The notes under the pieces were generated by a model. It worked only from the letters and a program-made list of their open reading frames with translations, was not told the origin of the DNA and did not search any database. A stretch of DNA of 64,000 nt from contig NMRA01000191.1 in NCBI GenBank assembly GCA_002633005.1, forward strand, positions 642,077 to 706,076. The letters are read 5' to 3'. Source of the stretch: Phoronis australis (Eukaryota > Phoronida > Phoronidae). The number at the start of each line of letters is the position of its first letter. Position 1 is the stretch's first letter. Shown here piece after piece: positions 12,290 to 24,369 of this stretch. The position numbers and the translations under genes were made by a program.

Positions 12290-13300
12290 CTGTCATCTGT
12301 GAGACAAAACTGTGACACAACTACCCTGGAGTGACTGGGTTATTTCACGGTCATCATTTACCTGCATACCAGTGAGACGCAGAACCAGAAGCACCTGTTC
12401 AACTTGCCTTTGTTTAAACGTGATCAAATCAATAAAGAAAATAGAAAGTTTACTTCACCGGTCTTGATTATGAGCCCGTATGAAATTTATGAACGAATCG
12501 TTTAATCGTGCCATCATCATGCAATGCTCAATCTATAAATAATTATACTACCATCATCAATACCTTTCGGAGTAGACAAGTACAAAGGTCGTAGTATTGA
12601 AGGTGTGACTTGCTTATAAATATTCGTCATGTGTTTCTTAGTCAATGTGTCAGTTAAATTCGATGTGTTCATTAGTCATTGTGCTGGTAAATTGGTGGCT
12701 GACTTCCAACATTGAGCAACGGCTAGTAGTATTTCATACAAGATCAACTGCCGGTGCAGCAACTTCAGAAAGAGAACTCAATATATTGCGAGATAGTATA
12801 AAACAAGTGTTTAATTCAACGTATAAAGAGTTTTATCCAGCTAAATGCATCGTATCTATTACCGAAGCCGGGAGGCGCGTATTACACGGTTCAAGTCCTC
12901 CCAGGATGAATTTTAAGCTCTGCGAGACTTGAACAGTCGAAATTCGTGTGATCAAGAGATTGAGAAAATACTGCCTTATGTTTCTCACAATTGAATAGTT
13001 TCGCATCCGCCATTCAGCTCATATACTACAGTTCACTACAGTCCTGCCTGTGCCACCTTTGGGCCAGTTTACATTTTCGAGCATTTAATTGTGGAATTTC
13101 TGGTGTTCGACAACCATGTTCATGGAAAATATACCATATGAGAACCCGTCATCTGCAGAAGTTAGTAACCTCGGTACTCGTGCACTGGCACCGTGTGCGT
13201 GACCTCGGTACCATTGCATGCACACAACATGCATGCATACGTTTGTACCGAAACATATGACCTCGGCACGTTGACATGCATTACACATGCTTGCATCCAG
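12290..13300. other. No gene recognised
   Basis: Holds one 95-codon plus-strand frame (12,645-12,932) without recognisable motifs; I do not call it. Near 12,870-12,910 a GGTTCAAGTCC box resembles a pol III B box but has no tRNA fold around it. Confidence 0.4.
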
Positions 13301-13369
13301 GGGGCACGGGGGCTCGAACGAGCCTTCCCCCATTTGGCAGAATGGACAAAAATGTCCGCCTCATACAAA

Positions 13370-13512
13370 CAAAAAGTGTGAGAAAACCCGAGAAAACGAG
13401 ACAAAAGTCCACTAAAAAGGCAGGAATTTGGTGAATGCACAATTCATAGCTCTGAACGAACCCCGTTTTTTGATACCCGGTTTTTTCAGCAAAAGGTTCA
13501 CATTTGTGCACC
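13370..13512 (+). repeat. Dispersed repeat shared with 36,325-36,470
   Basis: The blocks GAAAACGAGACAAAAGTCCA, GAATGCAC(A/T)ATTCATAGCT and CTGAACG occur in the same order and spacing at both places. Confidence 0.75.
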
Positions 13513-13513
13513 C

Positions 13514-15320
13514 CTATATTTTAGGCTGGGTGAGCGCATGTTACACACTCACATAATTTTTGAGTTGTTATAAAATACTTCGAGGCAGTGAAACCTCCCG
13601 ATACCAAGCACTGTTCGTTTTACGTCCATACACTTTTGCTGGACCCGGTAACCTTGGAACAACTGCACATATTGCATACTTGCGTTGCGTTCGAGTGCAT
13701 GACAGTGCTATTTTTCTGTGATACGCCGCTCAGTTTAAACGCTAAATTAATTAAGGCCGTCTAAGGGGGAGGGGGAGGGGCATAAATCAGAATTCCACAA
13801 TGTTGAATTAAGGTTTAACGGAGTGCAGCAGAATATGCTTCCGCCAAAAGCCATCGTCTACAGTGTCCGTCATGAGCTTCTTTACATTTTATGAGGTCCA
13901 GCCCATTGGTGGCGCACCATAGGGGATGGGGGGGCTATAGCCCCACTTTTTTCAGTGCTCCGGCGCCCATGGTCTATGGGCGGTGTACCACAGGGGGCTG
14001 GGGGGTATAGCCCCCACTTTTTTTTGAATGCTGCGCCGCCCATGCAGCCCCTAGGGTTTCAATTGAAGGAGACCCCTAAATGTATTGACCCGAGCTCCCA
14101 TCAATACAAGATGTTATTGTCTTAGTAAAACGTTATATATTACCTCTTGTTTTATCAATTTGCATTTATTTAAATACCATTTCTTGTATTTTTGTCATGT
14201 GGCACTAACTTTAAAACAATTTCAAGACAATTGATCATGTTTAGAAAGAGCTTTTCATTATAAGTATTTCTGTTGTGAGAAATAACAGAATATCAGCAAT
14301 TGGAACCAAGATAGCAAAGCTGAGTGTAGAAAGGTAATCACGTGGCAAGACTGGAGTTCCGGAATGGTTCGTTTTACCAATAAATGCTGTTAATTTATTT
14401 GTCAATTTTTATGGGTAGAATGTTTGTTTGGTCCAAGGCTTTGGCAATGATTTTGGTTCCTTCATTCTGAATTTATTGTTTATGTTGGTGCGAAATTCAA
14501 TTGAACGCTAGGTTTTGGACATACAGTGATTTTCCTGAAACAGCAATTGCCAACCAGTAAACCAAGTCAAAACACAACGCTATGTTTACTGTTCACTCAT
14601 GACTGCAGGCACACACTCCATGGCAAACAAAGGACCCCAAAACGAGTTATCAGATGAGCCTGTTTTCTTACATTAAAGCATATTATGGAGGTTACCAGTA
14701 TTTTTGTCATTTCCTAGAGTATCCAAAATTTCCGAATCCTCCATGAAGCATTGGTGACGTCAAGCATTATCAAGATTTACAGTTTATTTCTACAAGGATC
14801 TGCCAAATTTAAGTATCTCAGTAGCCTTCCCTTTAATTGAGCTGCATCATTCCATTTCCCTTCTGACCTTACTGCCATAAAAATTGCATAGTTGCCTGTT
14901 ACCCGCCATTCACTAAATACAGGCATCCTATAGTTGTAGACGACGATGACATTTCGCCTAAGGTAACACCAAAATAAAGCCATGCCACGTTCTGAGTTCA
15001 GACTAAAGGTGGAACGCAGGACGCCAGGGAATAGACCACCGTTACTGCTTTTTAAATTAAGTCACTATACAATCAATTCAGGAGCCAGGGAGTTGAACAT
15101 GGTTTTGCGGGATAATTTTTTTTCTTTGCTGTTTCATGTAGCCCGGGGTTAAGTAAGCATGATTTAGGGGGATGACCGTTCGCAACCCTTGAGCATTATT
15201 TTAAACATGCAAATTAAGGTGGCCATTATGAAAAATTCTATTTTTGCATATAATTTCCTTGTCAAGCACTCCATCCAGATAATTTTGACGTTTTTACACA
15301 TGTTTCCATGGTCAACGATA
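13514..15320 (+). repeat. 1.8-kb repeat, copy A (left part of a larger element)
   Basis: Nearly identical, apart from scattered substitutions and small indels, to 20,681-22,485. It contains G-rich blocks able to form hairpins (GGGGG...CTATAGCCCC and GGGG...TATAGCCCCC near 13,920-14,030) and no protein-coding frame. Its 3' end is the start of AATTAAGG(T/C)GGCCATTAT tandem units. Compared with copy B, homology stops at 15,320 and resumes at about 17,742, so copy A is split by an insertion. Confidence 0.9.
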
Positions 15321-15748
15321 CTAAAGTCCTTGTTGCAAACTGCCCATGTGGTTCTAGTATCCGAAAATACTTACTACATAAAATCTTATTTTCGACACCC
15401 TTTCTTTATATTCTTTTCGACTTTCTTGCCAAAAGCGATTTTTCAACCGTATTTGACCCTTCTCTCTGAGCGTATGATTACCGGTTATCATCGGTTATTT
15501 CCGTACCCACATTTCCGGCTCATCAGTTCAGGAACTTGTCCTGAACGCCGCCATTTTTTCCTTGTAACTGAATGTGCTATGGCTTGCTCGAAAAGTCTTC
15601 ATTATTTTGTTTTATTAGTAATATATCGTGATTCGTTTGCATATGTAGTGTATTTATAGTTTGTAGTTTGTGGTCGTTGATTTTATTGGAATGTTACGCG
15701 TACTTAGTATGTTAAAATAGCATTGGTGTTTAGTTCCTTACGTAGGCC

Positions 15749-16340
15749 GGTCGAACCTCTCGCTGGTTCCCTGCGTGCTTAGCCCAGCCAGAACGCAGGT
15801 ATCACGCAGTGGCACGCGCTTTAGCATTGATCGATGTAATCTTGGCAGTCATTGGTTAGCTTTACAACACCGTGAAAAAAATGACAGACTGTGAATGATT
15901 TTAGCCTTGTCATGCAAGTGGCGTCGCAGCAACTATTTCGTTTGTGCAGTAATGTTTAATAGTCGCGTGCTTGAAGCACATACATGCACAATAAACACAT
16001 ATTACGGTGTGTTATTCATACCGTATAAGGACACTATCGTAAACAAAAGTCATCGACAGTAGAAAGATGCATTCCGAAAAGGCTCAATCACAATTTCTAG
16101 GCTTCACATTTCCTGAACATAATTTTAAGCACCGGTTTGTCTGTACAACAGACCACATTTACACTTCAGTCCATCAGCCATGCCAGTTTGTTTGCGCAAA
16201 GCGCTGCCTGTTGACGAATCGACTAGCCAATCAGAAACGCCGGTGTAAAAAAATTTACAGAGGACATTTAAGTGATACCTGCGTGCTGGCGCGGCTACCG
16301 CCCCACCTAGCGGCACGCAGGGAACCAGCGAGGTCGAACC
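15749..16340. mobile_element. MITE-like element with inverted ends
   Basis: The left end (15,749-15,778) contains CTCGCTGGTTCCCTGCGTGC. The right end (16,313-16,340) carries its reverse complement, GCACGCAGGGAACCAGCGAG. Further in, both arms share ACGCAGGTATCAC, so the inverted repeat is about 70-80 bp with an internal indel. There is no coding capacity. The exact outer ends and any target duplication were not resolved. Confidence 0.65.
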
Positions 16341-16942
16341 TGGGAACCAATATGGGTCCAACCTATTTTTTCAGTTTTATTTTTTTCCTCGTTTTGAAAA
16401 AGTACTTTGCTATCATCGGAAAGGTAGTACATTCTACTCAGTAAAAATCGAAAAAGTATCAAAATCGGGGCAAGCACTGTAAAGTTATTGCAAGTTTCTT
16501 GGCGAAATTTGGGTCACTTTGTTTGGATCGCGTCGGCCATATTGGGGACAGCGGGATGAGTTACGAGTTTAAAACTTTGTGTAAATTGTTTTCGCCAACA
16601 AATTACGGTGACATTTAGTTAGACATAACTTTACTTACTATTCTGCACGATTTAGCAGTGTTCACCAAATTTCAACCTCGCAGTTGTTACTCATTAAGTG
16701 ATAAATGTACTCACAATTCCCGTTGGACTTCGTCTCATTTCTGGCGGCACCTACAATGTCGACTTTTGCTGAACTGAAAGGCATGTTCAATCGGCTACTT
16801 TGTAATTTGTCACAGTGAAGATTTAACGTTGATACATTTTGACAAACGTTGCTACAAAAAAGAAACTTTGTTCAATTTTCGTGTTTTTTGTGTTTGTGGC
16901 CAGCGACCAGTTAGGCCTAAGGGTAGTCTTGGCGCAAAGCTG

Positions 16943-17093
16943 CCTCCCGTTCAGTAACGCTAGGACCTCGCTAAAAAGCAAGACTTCGCGAGAATACGTG
17001 AGATTTCGCCGTGTATTTTGAATAAGAACACGTGACTTTGACTAGGTTTTAGCTAGGTCCTAGCGTAGGTCCTAGCGTCTACTGAACGCACGC
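16943..17093. mobile_element. 151-bp MITE with CTG target duplication
   Basis: Starts CCTCCCGTTCAGTAACGCTA and ends with an inverted counterpart (TAGCGTCTACTGAACGCACGC). It is flanked exactly by CTG at 16,940-16,942 and 17,094-17,096. A second copy at 42,146-42,284 is flanked by CAG. A 3-bp CWG duplication is typical of PIF/Harbinger-type elements. No coding sequence. Confidence 0.85.
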
Positions 17094-17741
17094 CTGTATA
17101 GGCCTACTAACAAGCTGTATTTTGACTATAGTCTTCACTGGTTGCTGGTGACTGAGGCTAACTAAAGTCTGCCGCGGCAGTGTTACACAGGACTAACCAG
17201 CCCGTAATTTCATGCAAGTATCTGAAACTACCCTTGAATATATGCAGCATTTATCATTTGACCATTTTACTTCGACAAAACAGCTTGCAACCGCATGCAT
17301 TTACCGTTCGCCAGTGTCTGGTCTCGATCCGCACCGGGTCCGATAGGCTGCGGTCCCGAGTCTGGCAAAATAATTTCTGTCAAAATTTATTCGCCACATT
17401 TCTTCAGCAAATTCGATAAAATTGTCTGTAGTTTGATTTTATTAAAATTAAGGCGCGCTGTCGATCATTTTATCCCCGTTTGCTGGCTGGTAACAGTACA
17501 GGCACTGCTCGAGTCGCACTGACGGCGTTTTCTCGGCCTGGGTTCCTGAATGAATAGTACTTCCGGGTTCGCGGCAAGTTCAAAATGGCGGTGTTTCTTC
17601 GGGTGCGAATCGTGAGTGGTGCGTTCATTTAAACTGTTTTCGAGTACGGATCGTGTATTAGTTATGGGGTAGGTACTTCTTGGATCCTTATAACATCTTC
17701 TAACCATGTAATAAGGGTTAACAACGCGTGAGAGAAGGACT

Positions 17742-18200
17742 TTAATAGTGCAAGTTTTTTTGGTGAATACATTTGTGAATTTGCATAAGTTATGCTAATT
17801 AAGGCCGCCATTATTCAATGAAAATTTTTCTTTTGCTTATAGCTACTGTATCAGGCACCACAGATGAAATATCATGATATTTGCACCAATATTCTTTTGG
17901 TCAGTTAGTTTAATGAAATCGGTTTGCATATTGTTGCATGATAAATTTGCATAATTAGTGCAAATTTGCATAACTAATGCAAATTAAGGGCGCCCTTATT
18001 CAAAATTCTACTTGTGCTTACAGTTGCGGTACCAAGTACCACAGGTAAACTCTCATGATATTTGAACCTATGTTCCTACGGTCAATAAGGTTAATGAAAC
18101 CAGTTTGCAAGTTGCATGATAAATTAACATAATTTATGAAAATAAAGGCGGCCATTATTAAAAATTGTGTTTCTGCTCGTAACTTTTTTACTGGGGTCAC
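17742..18200 (+). repeat. Tandem array of about 155-bp units, continuation of copy A
   Basis: Units contain TGCAAATTAAGG(C/G)(C/G)GCC(C/A)TTATT, then AAATTCT, TTGTGCTTA, CATGATATTTG and GGTTAATGAAA blocks, repeated about three times in the same orientation. The same units occur at 15,190-15,320 and 22,370-23,060. Confidence 0.75.
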
Positions 18201-18412
18201 TACATGTAGATTATTTTGGTATTTTTGCTGATGAATTTTATGTAATATGTCATTACATCATAAATGATCTGTAATTTATTACACAACAATACAAATTCGA
18301 GTTTTGTGTGACACCGAGGGTACGTAGTAGATGACCAAATGGTTTAATTGCATAAGCCCAGGACAATAACCCATCGAATGGAGACCAGTCACAAGACGTT
18401 TCAAATGCTATT

Positions 18413-19250
18413 TCAACACTCGGAACGTGAACACACTACAGTATGACGTGCCCAAAATATTGTGCGGGGTAGAAAATTGACACTACTTGAATTTCGTGGA
18501 ATCTGACCTTTGCAGCCGCACCTAATCATCACCAGTATGCAATAGGAGCGAGTTGGACACCATGCGGAATTATAGATGGTGAGGGTGATTTGTTTATGGC
18601 ATCTTTCTTCCATCCAAAGTCCTCTGGATCTATTGCTGGTGACATTCCACCAATCACTGACTGGCAATGGGCTCTGTTTACGTTTACATTCTCTGTGATT
18701 GCATCTGTTGTCGGTGACAGTTTGAGGGCGGACATATATTTCTTGCCATTTCTCTTCCCCATACCAGTAGCCTGGTTTCAGACATCTTCCTGATTCTCTT
18801 CATTCCATAACAGGCCCATTTACAGTTAGTGGCCTGTTTCATGACATCAGAAAAATGTGCATTAAAACTGCCGATGGCAAACAGGTCATGTCCAGCCTTC
18901 AACATTTTAACGATGGATCCGTTTCCAACTCCACAATAGCATGACACCGTATTGCACCCCTACAGCGCATGGCAGGGAGGAGACCATCACAATATCGCTA
19001 TATATTTTCAGTGTTAACTTTACGTGTATGTCTACGACTGTTCTACGCTTATTAGGTGATTTCATGGTTGTGGTATTTGAAGCTGTTCCTTGTCTTAGTA
19101 ATGCAGACGAAGGACAAATACATTTTTGTCATCCGAAACAACCTAAAATTTGTTACGTTCATATGCACATTCACGTCCTGCTGTACACGTCTAGCTTCTT
19201 CGTGGGATGTCTCCAGTGTCCGTGTAATGTATTAAAGGACAAGGATCTTC
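18413..19250 (-). pseudogene. Decayed PIN-like-fold gene (repeated family), copy 1
   Basis: On the minus strand, spread over frames and stops, I read VVSDDKNVF (a TPDTD-like acidic block), then CHAL*GCNTVSCYCGVGNG, CYGM, MSETRLLVWG, LSPTTDAxTENVNRAHCQ, PAIDPEDFGW, and LAPIA followed by a Cys-rich start VMIRCGC. From memory this succession (acidic metal-binding block, GCDT-S block, C-YG block, HxQ block, DPxxxGW, CXC-like Cys) belongs to a PIN/XPG-like protein family that recurs in coral, brachiopod and hemichordate gene sets. Several frameshifts and stops make it a pseudogene. The family function is not known to me; many copies suggest transposon association. A protein search would confirm it. 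Confidence 0.6.
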
Positions 19251-19669
19251 ATCAGTGATTACCTAATGGTGTTCCTAATGTACTGGTAGTCTTTCTGGAA
19301 GTCTGATCTCATTGCCTTTCCCATGCTTATCGTTTCATGTAGGTCCACATTAAATGTTGGAGTAGCAACCCTGTCAATGCTAATGATCACTACTACGTCT
19401 TTGGGATGGACCTTGGAAATCCAATAGATCGATGCTGGTATCTACTTTTGACAGATTCGTGCAATATCCTGGGTATGTGCATCAAGACGTGACTTTCTTC
19501 CGTGTGGTAGGCTTTAGTACAAGATCTAATGTTGACTGTTCTCCATCTCTCCAAACTCTGATTCAGTCTTGTAGGACTGTAGCGTACAGTCGCACGCACA
19601 TTAGATGTCTCTCTTGTTGTTGTTGTTGACCCAGCGGTTTACACGCGTATAATAATAATACCGTAACAT

Positions 19670-19800
19670 TGGCTCATAAAACTTTATTTATGATATGATA
19701 CGATAAGATACGGCAAGATACGATTTTCAATACGGTAAACGATTTACGATTCACGATACGAAACGATACGGTTAAACCTGAAACAATTAATAAAGATAAT
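19670..19800. repeat. Degenerate GATACGATA-type tandem repeat
   Basis: Short repeats of (G)ATACGAT/AAGATACGG with decay. No coding function. Confidence 0.65.
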
Positions 19801-20590
19801 GCAATATCTAATACAAATTGAAGTACCAAACACATCATACTAAAATACAGAAAATTGCATATCTAATAATATTATATCAACTCACAATTTGACAAACAAT
19901 AGTTAGCAGAAACTTGTAGTTACAACAATTTCTATTACAACACTTTCTATGAGTTAATCAAATAATCAAAGAACTGAGAATAGTTGTTTCTAAAGTCAAA
20001 GTTTATAGCAAAACATCAAGAAACAAAGTTGTCTCTTACCAACGCTGGGTATCTGTGATATTTCTGAAGCAAGCAGCAGCCTCTCTCCAAGTAATATGAA
20101 TTCTAGAGTAGCTAACAGAATATTTATACTGAACACAAGAAAGGTGGGCGAGATAATTCAAAACATGAAAACCCACAAACTTCCTCCAAAGTGCTACATC
20201 TAGTTCCAAAACAATTCTGTGAATCAATCTGCTGGACTCCAGCAATGAACCCAAGTCATTACCAATTATGGCGCAGGACAATCAAGAGTTGAGTAATTCT
20301 GATGGACAAATAACAGATTATTGTTGTTGTCGGAAATGCCTCATCCCAAAGCTGACAGGTTTTCAAAGACTTTAAGTTACACAACTTGCAAAACAAGGCA
20401 CAATTGTTATTATAAACATCCCACAACTGGTAACAGACATGTGGTGAATCACTTCCCATGAACTCCTAGGAGGTTACAAATTTTGGTAAACAACCAATAT
20501 GTTTGATTAATTATACACTAGTCACTAAAATTGCATAACATTGCTTTTAATTAGACTAATTATCTACAGCATCAAAAAATGTCACCAACA
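19800..20590. other. No gene recognised
   Basis: AT-rich sequence up to the N run; nothing identifiable. Confidence 0.45.
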
Positions 20591-20680
20591 NNNNNNNNNN
20601 NNNNNNNNNNNNNNNNNNNNNNNNNNNNNNNNNNNNNNNNNNNNNNNNNNNNNNNNNNNNNNNNNNNNNNNNNNNNNNNN
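20591..20680. other. Assembly gap (N run)
   Basis: Run of N. Copy B of the 1.8-kb repeat begins immediately at its right edge, so the placement of copy B depends on how this gap was closed. Confidence 0.98.
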
Positions 20681-22485
20681 CTATATTTTAGGCTGGGTGA
20701 GCGCATGTTACACACTCACATAATTTTTGAGTTGTTACAAAATACTTCGAGGCAGTGAAACCTCCCGATACCAAGCACTGTTCGTTTTACGTCCATACAC
20801 TTTTGCTGGACCCGGTAACCTTGGAACAACTGCACATATTGCATACTTGCGTTGCGTTCGAGTGCATGACAGTGCTATTTTTCTGTGATACGCCGCTCAG
20901 TTTAAACGCTAAATTAATTAAGGCCGTCTAAGGGGGGGGAGGGGCATAAATCGAATTCCAAAATGTTGAATTAAGGTTTAATGGAGTGCAGCAGATATGC
21001 TTCCGTCAAAAGCCATCGTCTACAGTGTCCGTCATGAGCTTCTTGACATTTTATGAGGTCCAGCCCATGGGTGGCGCACCATAGGGGGATGGGGGGGGGC
21101 TATAGCCCCACTTTTTTCAGTGCTCCGGCGCCCATGGTCTATGGGCGGTGTACCACAGGGGGCTGGGGGGGTATAGTCCCCACTTTTTTTATTGCTGCGC
21201 CGCCCATGCAGCCCCTAGGGTTTCAATTGAAGGAGACCCCTAAATGTATTGACCCTAGCTCCCATCAATACAAGATGTTATTGTCTTAGTAAATCGTTAT
21301 ATATTACCTCTTGTTTTATCAATTTGCATTTATTTAAATACCATTTCTTGTATTTTTGTCATGTGGCACTAACTTTAAAACAATTTCAAGGCAATTGATC
21401 ATGTTTAGAAAGAGATTTTCATCATAAGTATTTCTGCTGTGAGAAATAACAGAATATCAGCAATTGGAACCAAGATAGCAAAGCTGAGTGTAGAAAGGTA
21501 ATCACGGGGAGTTCCGGAATGGTTCGTTTTACCAATAAATGCTGATAATTTATTTATCAATTTTTATGGGTAGAATGTTTGCTTGGTCCAAGGCTTTGGT
21601 AATGATTTTGGTTCCTTCATTCTGAATTTATTGTTTATCTTGGTGCGAAATTCAATTGAACTCTAGGTTTTGGACATACAGTGATTTTCCTGAAACAGCA
21701 ATTGCCAACCAGTAAACCAAGTCAAAACACAACGCTATGTTTGCTGTTCACTCATGACTGCAGGCATACACTCCATGACAAACAAAGGACCCCAAAACGA
21801 GTTATCATATGAGTCTGTTTTCTTACACTAAAGCATATTATAATGGTTACCAGTATTTTTGTCATTTCCTAGAGTATTCAAAATTTCCGAATCCTCCATG
21901 AAGCATGGGTGACGTTAAGCATTATCAAGATTTACAGTTTATTTCTACAAGGATCTGCCAAATTTAAGTATCTCAGTAGCCTTCCCTCTAATTGAGCTGC
22001 ATCATTCCATTTCCCTTCTGACCTTACTGCCATAAAAATTGCATAGTTGCCTGTTACCCGCCATTCACTAAATACAGGCATCCTATAGTTGTAGATTTAA
22101 CACGATGACATTTCGCCTAAGGTAACACCAAAATAAAGCGATGCCAACGTTCTGAGAGCAGGCTAAAGGTGAAAGGCAGGACGCTAGGGAATAGACCACC
22201 GTTTGGAACTGCTTTTGAAATTAAGTCACTATACAATCAATCCGGGAGCCAGGGAGTTGAACATGGTTTTGCCGGATAAATTTTTTTCTTTGCTGTTTCA
22301 TGTACCCTGGGGTTAAGTAACCATGATGTAGGGGGGTGACTTTTAGCAATCCTTGAGCATTTTTTTAAAAATGCTAATTAAGGTGGCCATTGTGCAAAAT
22401 TCTATTTTTGCATATAATTTTCTTGTCAAGCACTCCAGCCAGATAATTTTGACGTTTTTACACATGTTTCCATGGTCAAGGATAT
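20681..22485 (+). repeat. 1.8-kb repeat, copy B
   Basis: Matches 13,514-15,320 almost base for base at an offset of about 7,166, with few substitutions. It then continues without interruption into the tandem units that copy A carries only after its 2.4-kb insertion. Confidence 0.92.
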
Positions 22486-23195
22486 TGATAGTGCAAGTTT
22501 TTTGGTGAATACATTTGTCAATTTGCATAAGTTATGGTAATTAAGGCCGCCATTAATCAAAATTCTTCTTGTGCTTATAGCTACTGTACCATCATGCAAC
22601 AACATGCAAACTGATTTCATTAAACTAATTGACCATAGAAACATAGGTGCAAAGATCATGATAATTCATCTGTGATGACTAGTACCATGGCTATTAGAAC
22701 AAGTAAAATTTTTAATAATGGCCGCCTTAATTTTCATAAATCATGCAAATTGACAATGTATCCACCCAAAAACTTTCACTTTTCAATTCGTTGACCATGA
22801 AAACAGGGGTGAAAGCTTCAAAATAACCTGACTGCAGTGCTTGGTCAAGAAATTATGAGCAAAAATAGAATTCTGCATTATGACGGCCTTAATTTGCACA
22901 ACTAAAACAAATTGACAATGTATCTACCAAAAACTGGCACTATTAAATTCGTTGACCATGAAAACATGGGTAAGATCGTCATAATACTTGGTTGGGAAAT
23001 TATAAGCAAAATTAGAATTTTGCATAATGGCCTCATTAATTTGCATTAAAAATACTCAAAGGTTCCGAACGGTCACCTCCCCCCCTAAGTCATGATTAAC
23101 TATGCATAGGCTACATGAAACAGCAAAGTTAAAAAGGTTATCCGGTAAATCCAGGTTAGGTAAAAAACAGCATTTGGCTCCCGGACTAAATCAGA
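22236..23195. mobile_element. Long foldback (inverted-repeat) element
   Basis: Left arm about 22,236-22,590 begins CCGGGAGCCAGGGAGTTGAA and carries AATTAAGG-type units on the plus strand. Right arm about 22,610-23,195 carries the same units inverted and ends with TTTGGCTCCCGG. Blocks such as CATGATATTTGCACC on the left family strand reappear as GGTGCAAAGATCATGAT on the right. The axis is near 22,600. This is the structure of a foldback transposon with long arms built of short tandem units. There is no coding sequence. Confidence 0.75.
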
Positions 23196-23379
23196 TGATT
23201 ATGTTTACGATTGAGTGGTTTGATGAAAAAATGGTTAGTTACAAGTAAACAAGTCAAAAAGAAAACTCTTAATGTACGACAGGAATGACACATCAAATGT
23301 GGATATATTCTAGCTTTGGTGCTACTTGATAGTTTTTCGAGCCACAGTTGAATATGCTTTCTTCCAATTTCATAAAAAT

Positions 23380-23935
23380 TACGCCTGCTGGGTTGGCTGA
23401 GCAATTTATATTCTGTGCTGCATGTGAAGGCTGTGAATGGAATTTGCCTGATTTTTGAGTGAAAGACTGCCAGCTGTGAACCCCTTGACCCACTTTAGCT
23501 AAACCATGGCTTTCCTAAATCTCATTACTGCTTGCAAGCGGGAAGTTGAAATTTAGCAGGAAATTCAGATGCCCTTCAGGTACTTTGGATTTGTGAAAAA
23601 GCTGGCTTTTCGACAACCACTTTCACCTCATTTTTGTAACATGGAGACTTTTGGCAATTTGAATGCTCTGTGTCAAAGTTCGCAGTAATCGCATGTAAAT
23701 GATGGAATTGGGGTGAAACTGTTGATTTGGTGACTGTACTTCTTGTAGATGTAAAGGCTAGAAAATTGACTTCGGAATCAGTAATGTATTTCAGTAGACT
23801 TTGTGCAATATTTTTTGAAGTCTTAAACCCAATATAATGTTCATATTTTCAGGTCTTGTACATCATGTGGAACGGACTGTTGGAGCTGACTCGACCTAGT
23901 TTTTTAAGCCCAAAATCAGCGAAATTTGTAGAGTG
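23380..23935 (+). repeat. 0.55-kb dispersed repeat, copy 1
   Basis: Diverged but collinear with 37,215-37,762. Shared blocks include TTCTGTGCTGCAT, AAGCGGGAA, TTTAGCAG(G/A)AAATTCA, AGTAATCGCAT, CAGTAGACTTTGTGCA/CAGTGGACTTTGTGCA and GGAAC(G/A)GACTGTTG. No coding frame is conserved between copies. Confidence 0.85.
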
Positions 23936-24369
23936 CCACCTTTATCTAGAGGGATTCCTCCATCTTGAATATAATCGCAAATGGCTTTCTCTGCAATTTT
24001 GTATGGGCAACAAGTTCAAGAACACTTTCTGGTCTTGTGAGTGTTTAAATAAAAATCAAGAAACACGGTTTCAATATACTTCACAGAAAACAAACTCCTT
24101 TGTTATGAACCTTGGCGACTTAGAAGACTTCTAGCCCTGTCGGATGTATGTTTACCACCAAAATAGCGGTATTACTATCATCATGACGTCATCACTCGTC
24201 GAGCTTATTACGCTTCACAACACCCACTTTCATCTGTGGACAAGCAGAACAACCACAAATACACATAACCATGGTAATTGATCTATTTGTGTAATGCCAA
24301 CCAGCATGTCGCCCTCGTAGAGATGACAGCATTGTGCACCCTGATGTGTCTGTGAGGGTCCACAAAAAG

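Larger units (their letters stand above)
15321..17741. mobile_element. Candidate 2.4-kb non-autonomous insertion inside copy A
   Basis: Copy B reads straight through the equivalent point (near 22,480), so 15,321-17,741 is extra DNA in copy A. Its ends are short inverted repeats: CTAAAGTCCTT at 15,321 and AAGGACTTTA ending at 17,744. The flanks ATA/ATA may be a short target duplication, but the match is too short to be sure. No transposase is visible. At least two smaller inverted-repeat elements lie inside it (15,749-16,340 and 16,943-17,093). Confidence 0.55.

Noticed and set aside
12870-12912. Possible tRNA (GGTTCAAGTCC box)
   Set aside because: Flanking bases do not form the T stem and no acceptor or anticodon arm is found.
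15189-15659. 156-codon plus-strand frame
   Set aside because: It spans the junction between the tandem-unit repeat and the 2.4-kb insertion and has no recognisable motif.
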